A stretch of 35,139 bases of DNA, from assembly GCF_004357985.1 (NCBI RefSeq), contig NZ_SMTF01000023.1, forward strand, positions 1 through 35,139, given 5' to 3'. The stretch is from Luteimonas aestuarii. Its GTDB lineage: Bacteria > Pseudomonadota > Gammaproteobacteria > Xanthomonadales > Xanthomonadaceae. The stretch's first letter is position 1. Every line of letters starts with the position of its first letter. The notes below the pieces were generated by a model that was given only the letters and a program-made list of their open reading frames with translations, searched no databases and was not told where the DNA came from. The translations under genes and the position numbers were made by a program. This document shows positions 34,724 through 35,139 of the stretch, piece by piece.

Positions 34724-35139
34724 ATGAATCGCATCTATCGCAAGGTCTGGAACAAATCGCTGAACCAGGTTGTCGTGGCTTCCGAGTTGGCAACCGGCGA
34801 CAGCGCTGGAAGCGAGGTCGACATCCGTCCAGTTGGCGGCCGTCGCCTTGTGTTGCCCGCGATGCTGGCGCTTGTGCTGGGTACGGTGCCTCCACTGGCG
34901 CTCGCGCAATCGGTGGAGGTGGGCGGCAACTACGACTGCACCATCGATACGGGCGCTGCAGAGATTGCAGGAGGGTGCGTGTTCGATGGCTCGGCGACGG
35001 CGTCTGGCGAGGATGCAGTTGCCGTTGGCGCGTTTGCCGAAGCGAGCGGCGATTTTTCCACGGCGGTGGGTGCGGAGAGCGTGGCCAGCGGTGATGCGTC
35101 CGCGGCGTTCGGTGCCGGCGCGATCGCGGGCAACGATTT
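34724..35139 (+). CDS. YadA-like trimeric autotransporter adhesin (partial, N-terminus)
   Basis: The first 138 residues of a gene that runs off the right edge. It begins with an extended signal peptide region (ESPR), MNRIYRKVWNKSLNQVVVAS, typical of very large type V secreted proteins. A hydrophobic core (LVLPAMLALVLGTVPPLALA) follows, with cleavage likely after Ala61. Next come 14-residue YadA-head repeats with the SxAxG pattern (DAVAVGAFAEASG, DFSTAVGAESVASG, DASAAFGAGAIAG; about 97-136). Two cysteines (72 and 85) in the mature N-terminus are unusual for this family. GCCGGA precedes the ATG as a weak ribosome site. The anchor domain is not visible, so type is inferred from the N-terminus. 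Confidence 0.88.
   Translation, partial: MNRIYRKVWNKSLNQVVVASELATGDSAGSEVDIRPVGGRRLVLPAMLALVLGTVPPLALAQSVEVGGNYDCTIDTGAAEIAGGCVFDGSATASGEDAVAVGAFAEASGDFSTAVGAESVASGDASAAFGAGAIAGND

Noticed and set aside
34379..34909. A 176-codon minus-strand frame in the adhesin leader
   Set aside because: It runs opposite the adhesin start, whose ESPR and signal peptide are unmistakable, and across the terminator hairpin.

Overview
The window looks like chromosomal DNA from a Lysobacteraceae (Xanthomonadaceae) gammaproteobacterium such as Lysobacter, Luteimonas or a close relative. I infer this from the high GC content, the gene orders (pepA-holC-valS divergent from lptF-lptG; xerD-dsbC; scoAB between etfB and an ETF-quinone oxidoreductase), a STAS-fused MlaE permease, a Xanthomonas-type H-NS-like protein and GTAG-headed REP palindromes. 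Both ends cut a gene: etfB on the left and a trimeric autotransporter on the right.

Layout. 1-6743: etfB (partial), scoA-scoB, a lineage-specific lipoprotein metalloprotease with C-terminal FG-GAP-like repeats, the ETF-ubiquinone oxidoreductase and an AlkB-family dioxygenase. 6796-10325: a minus-strand MCE lipid-transport operon (STAS-MlaE, MlaF, MlaD, auxiliary lipoprotein). 10433-16882: a ThrE-type exporter, an H-NS-like protein with its own terminator, a REP-bearing gap, proS, two tandem DUF4124 genes, then pssA, a small gene resembling holD, and rimI. 16900-23577: a periplasmic amidohydrolase and the operon pepA-holC-valS. 23718-30160: lptF-lptG, an RDD membrane protein, a GH16 beta-glucanase, xerD and dsbC, with two arrays of structured repeats starting at the stop codons of lptG and xerD. 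30231-35139: purL, a 600-base non-coding leader region, and the start of a YadA-like adhesin with an ESPR signal.

Most genes are housekeeping. EtfB and ETF-QO pass electrons from acyl-CoA oxidation to quinone, and ScoAB handles CoA transfer between succinate and acetoacetate. MlaEFD plus the lipoprotein, LptFG and PssA all serve the envelope. HolC and the putative HolD would be the chi and psi subunits of the DNA polymerase III clamp loader.

The most interesting signal is non-coding. Two arrays (25921-26220 and 28805-29170) are built of 71-77 base units that fold into two hairpins. Between arrays, stem bases change in compensating pairs while a GCTT bulge, a GAAC linker, a TGCTT loop and a GGATGAG tail stay fixed. 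Both arrays end in the same module of about 100 bases or more. Other points of note are two repeat elements sitting in frame inside valS, a compact HolD-like protein, and a strong terminator about 30 bases before the adhesin start codon.
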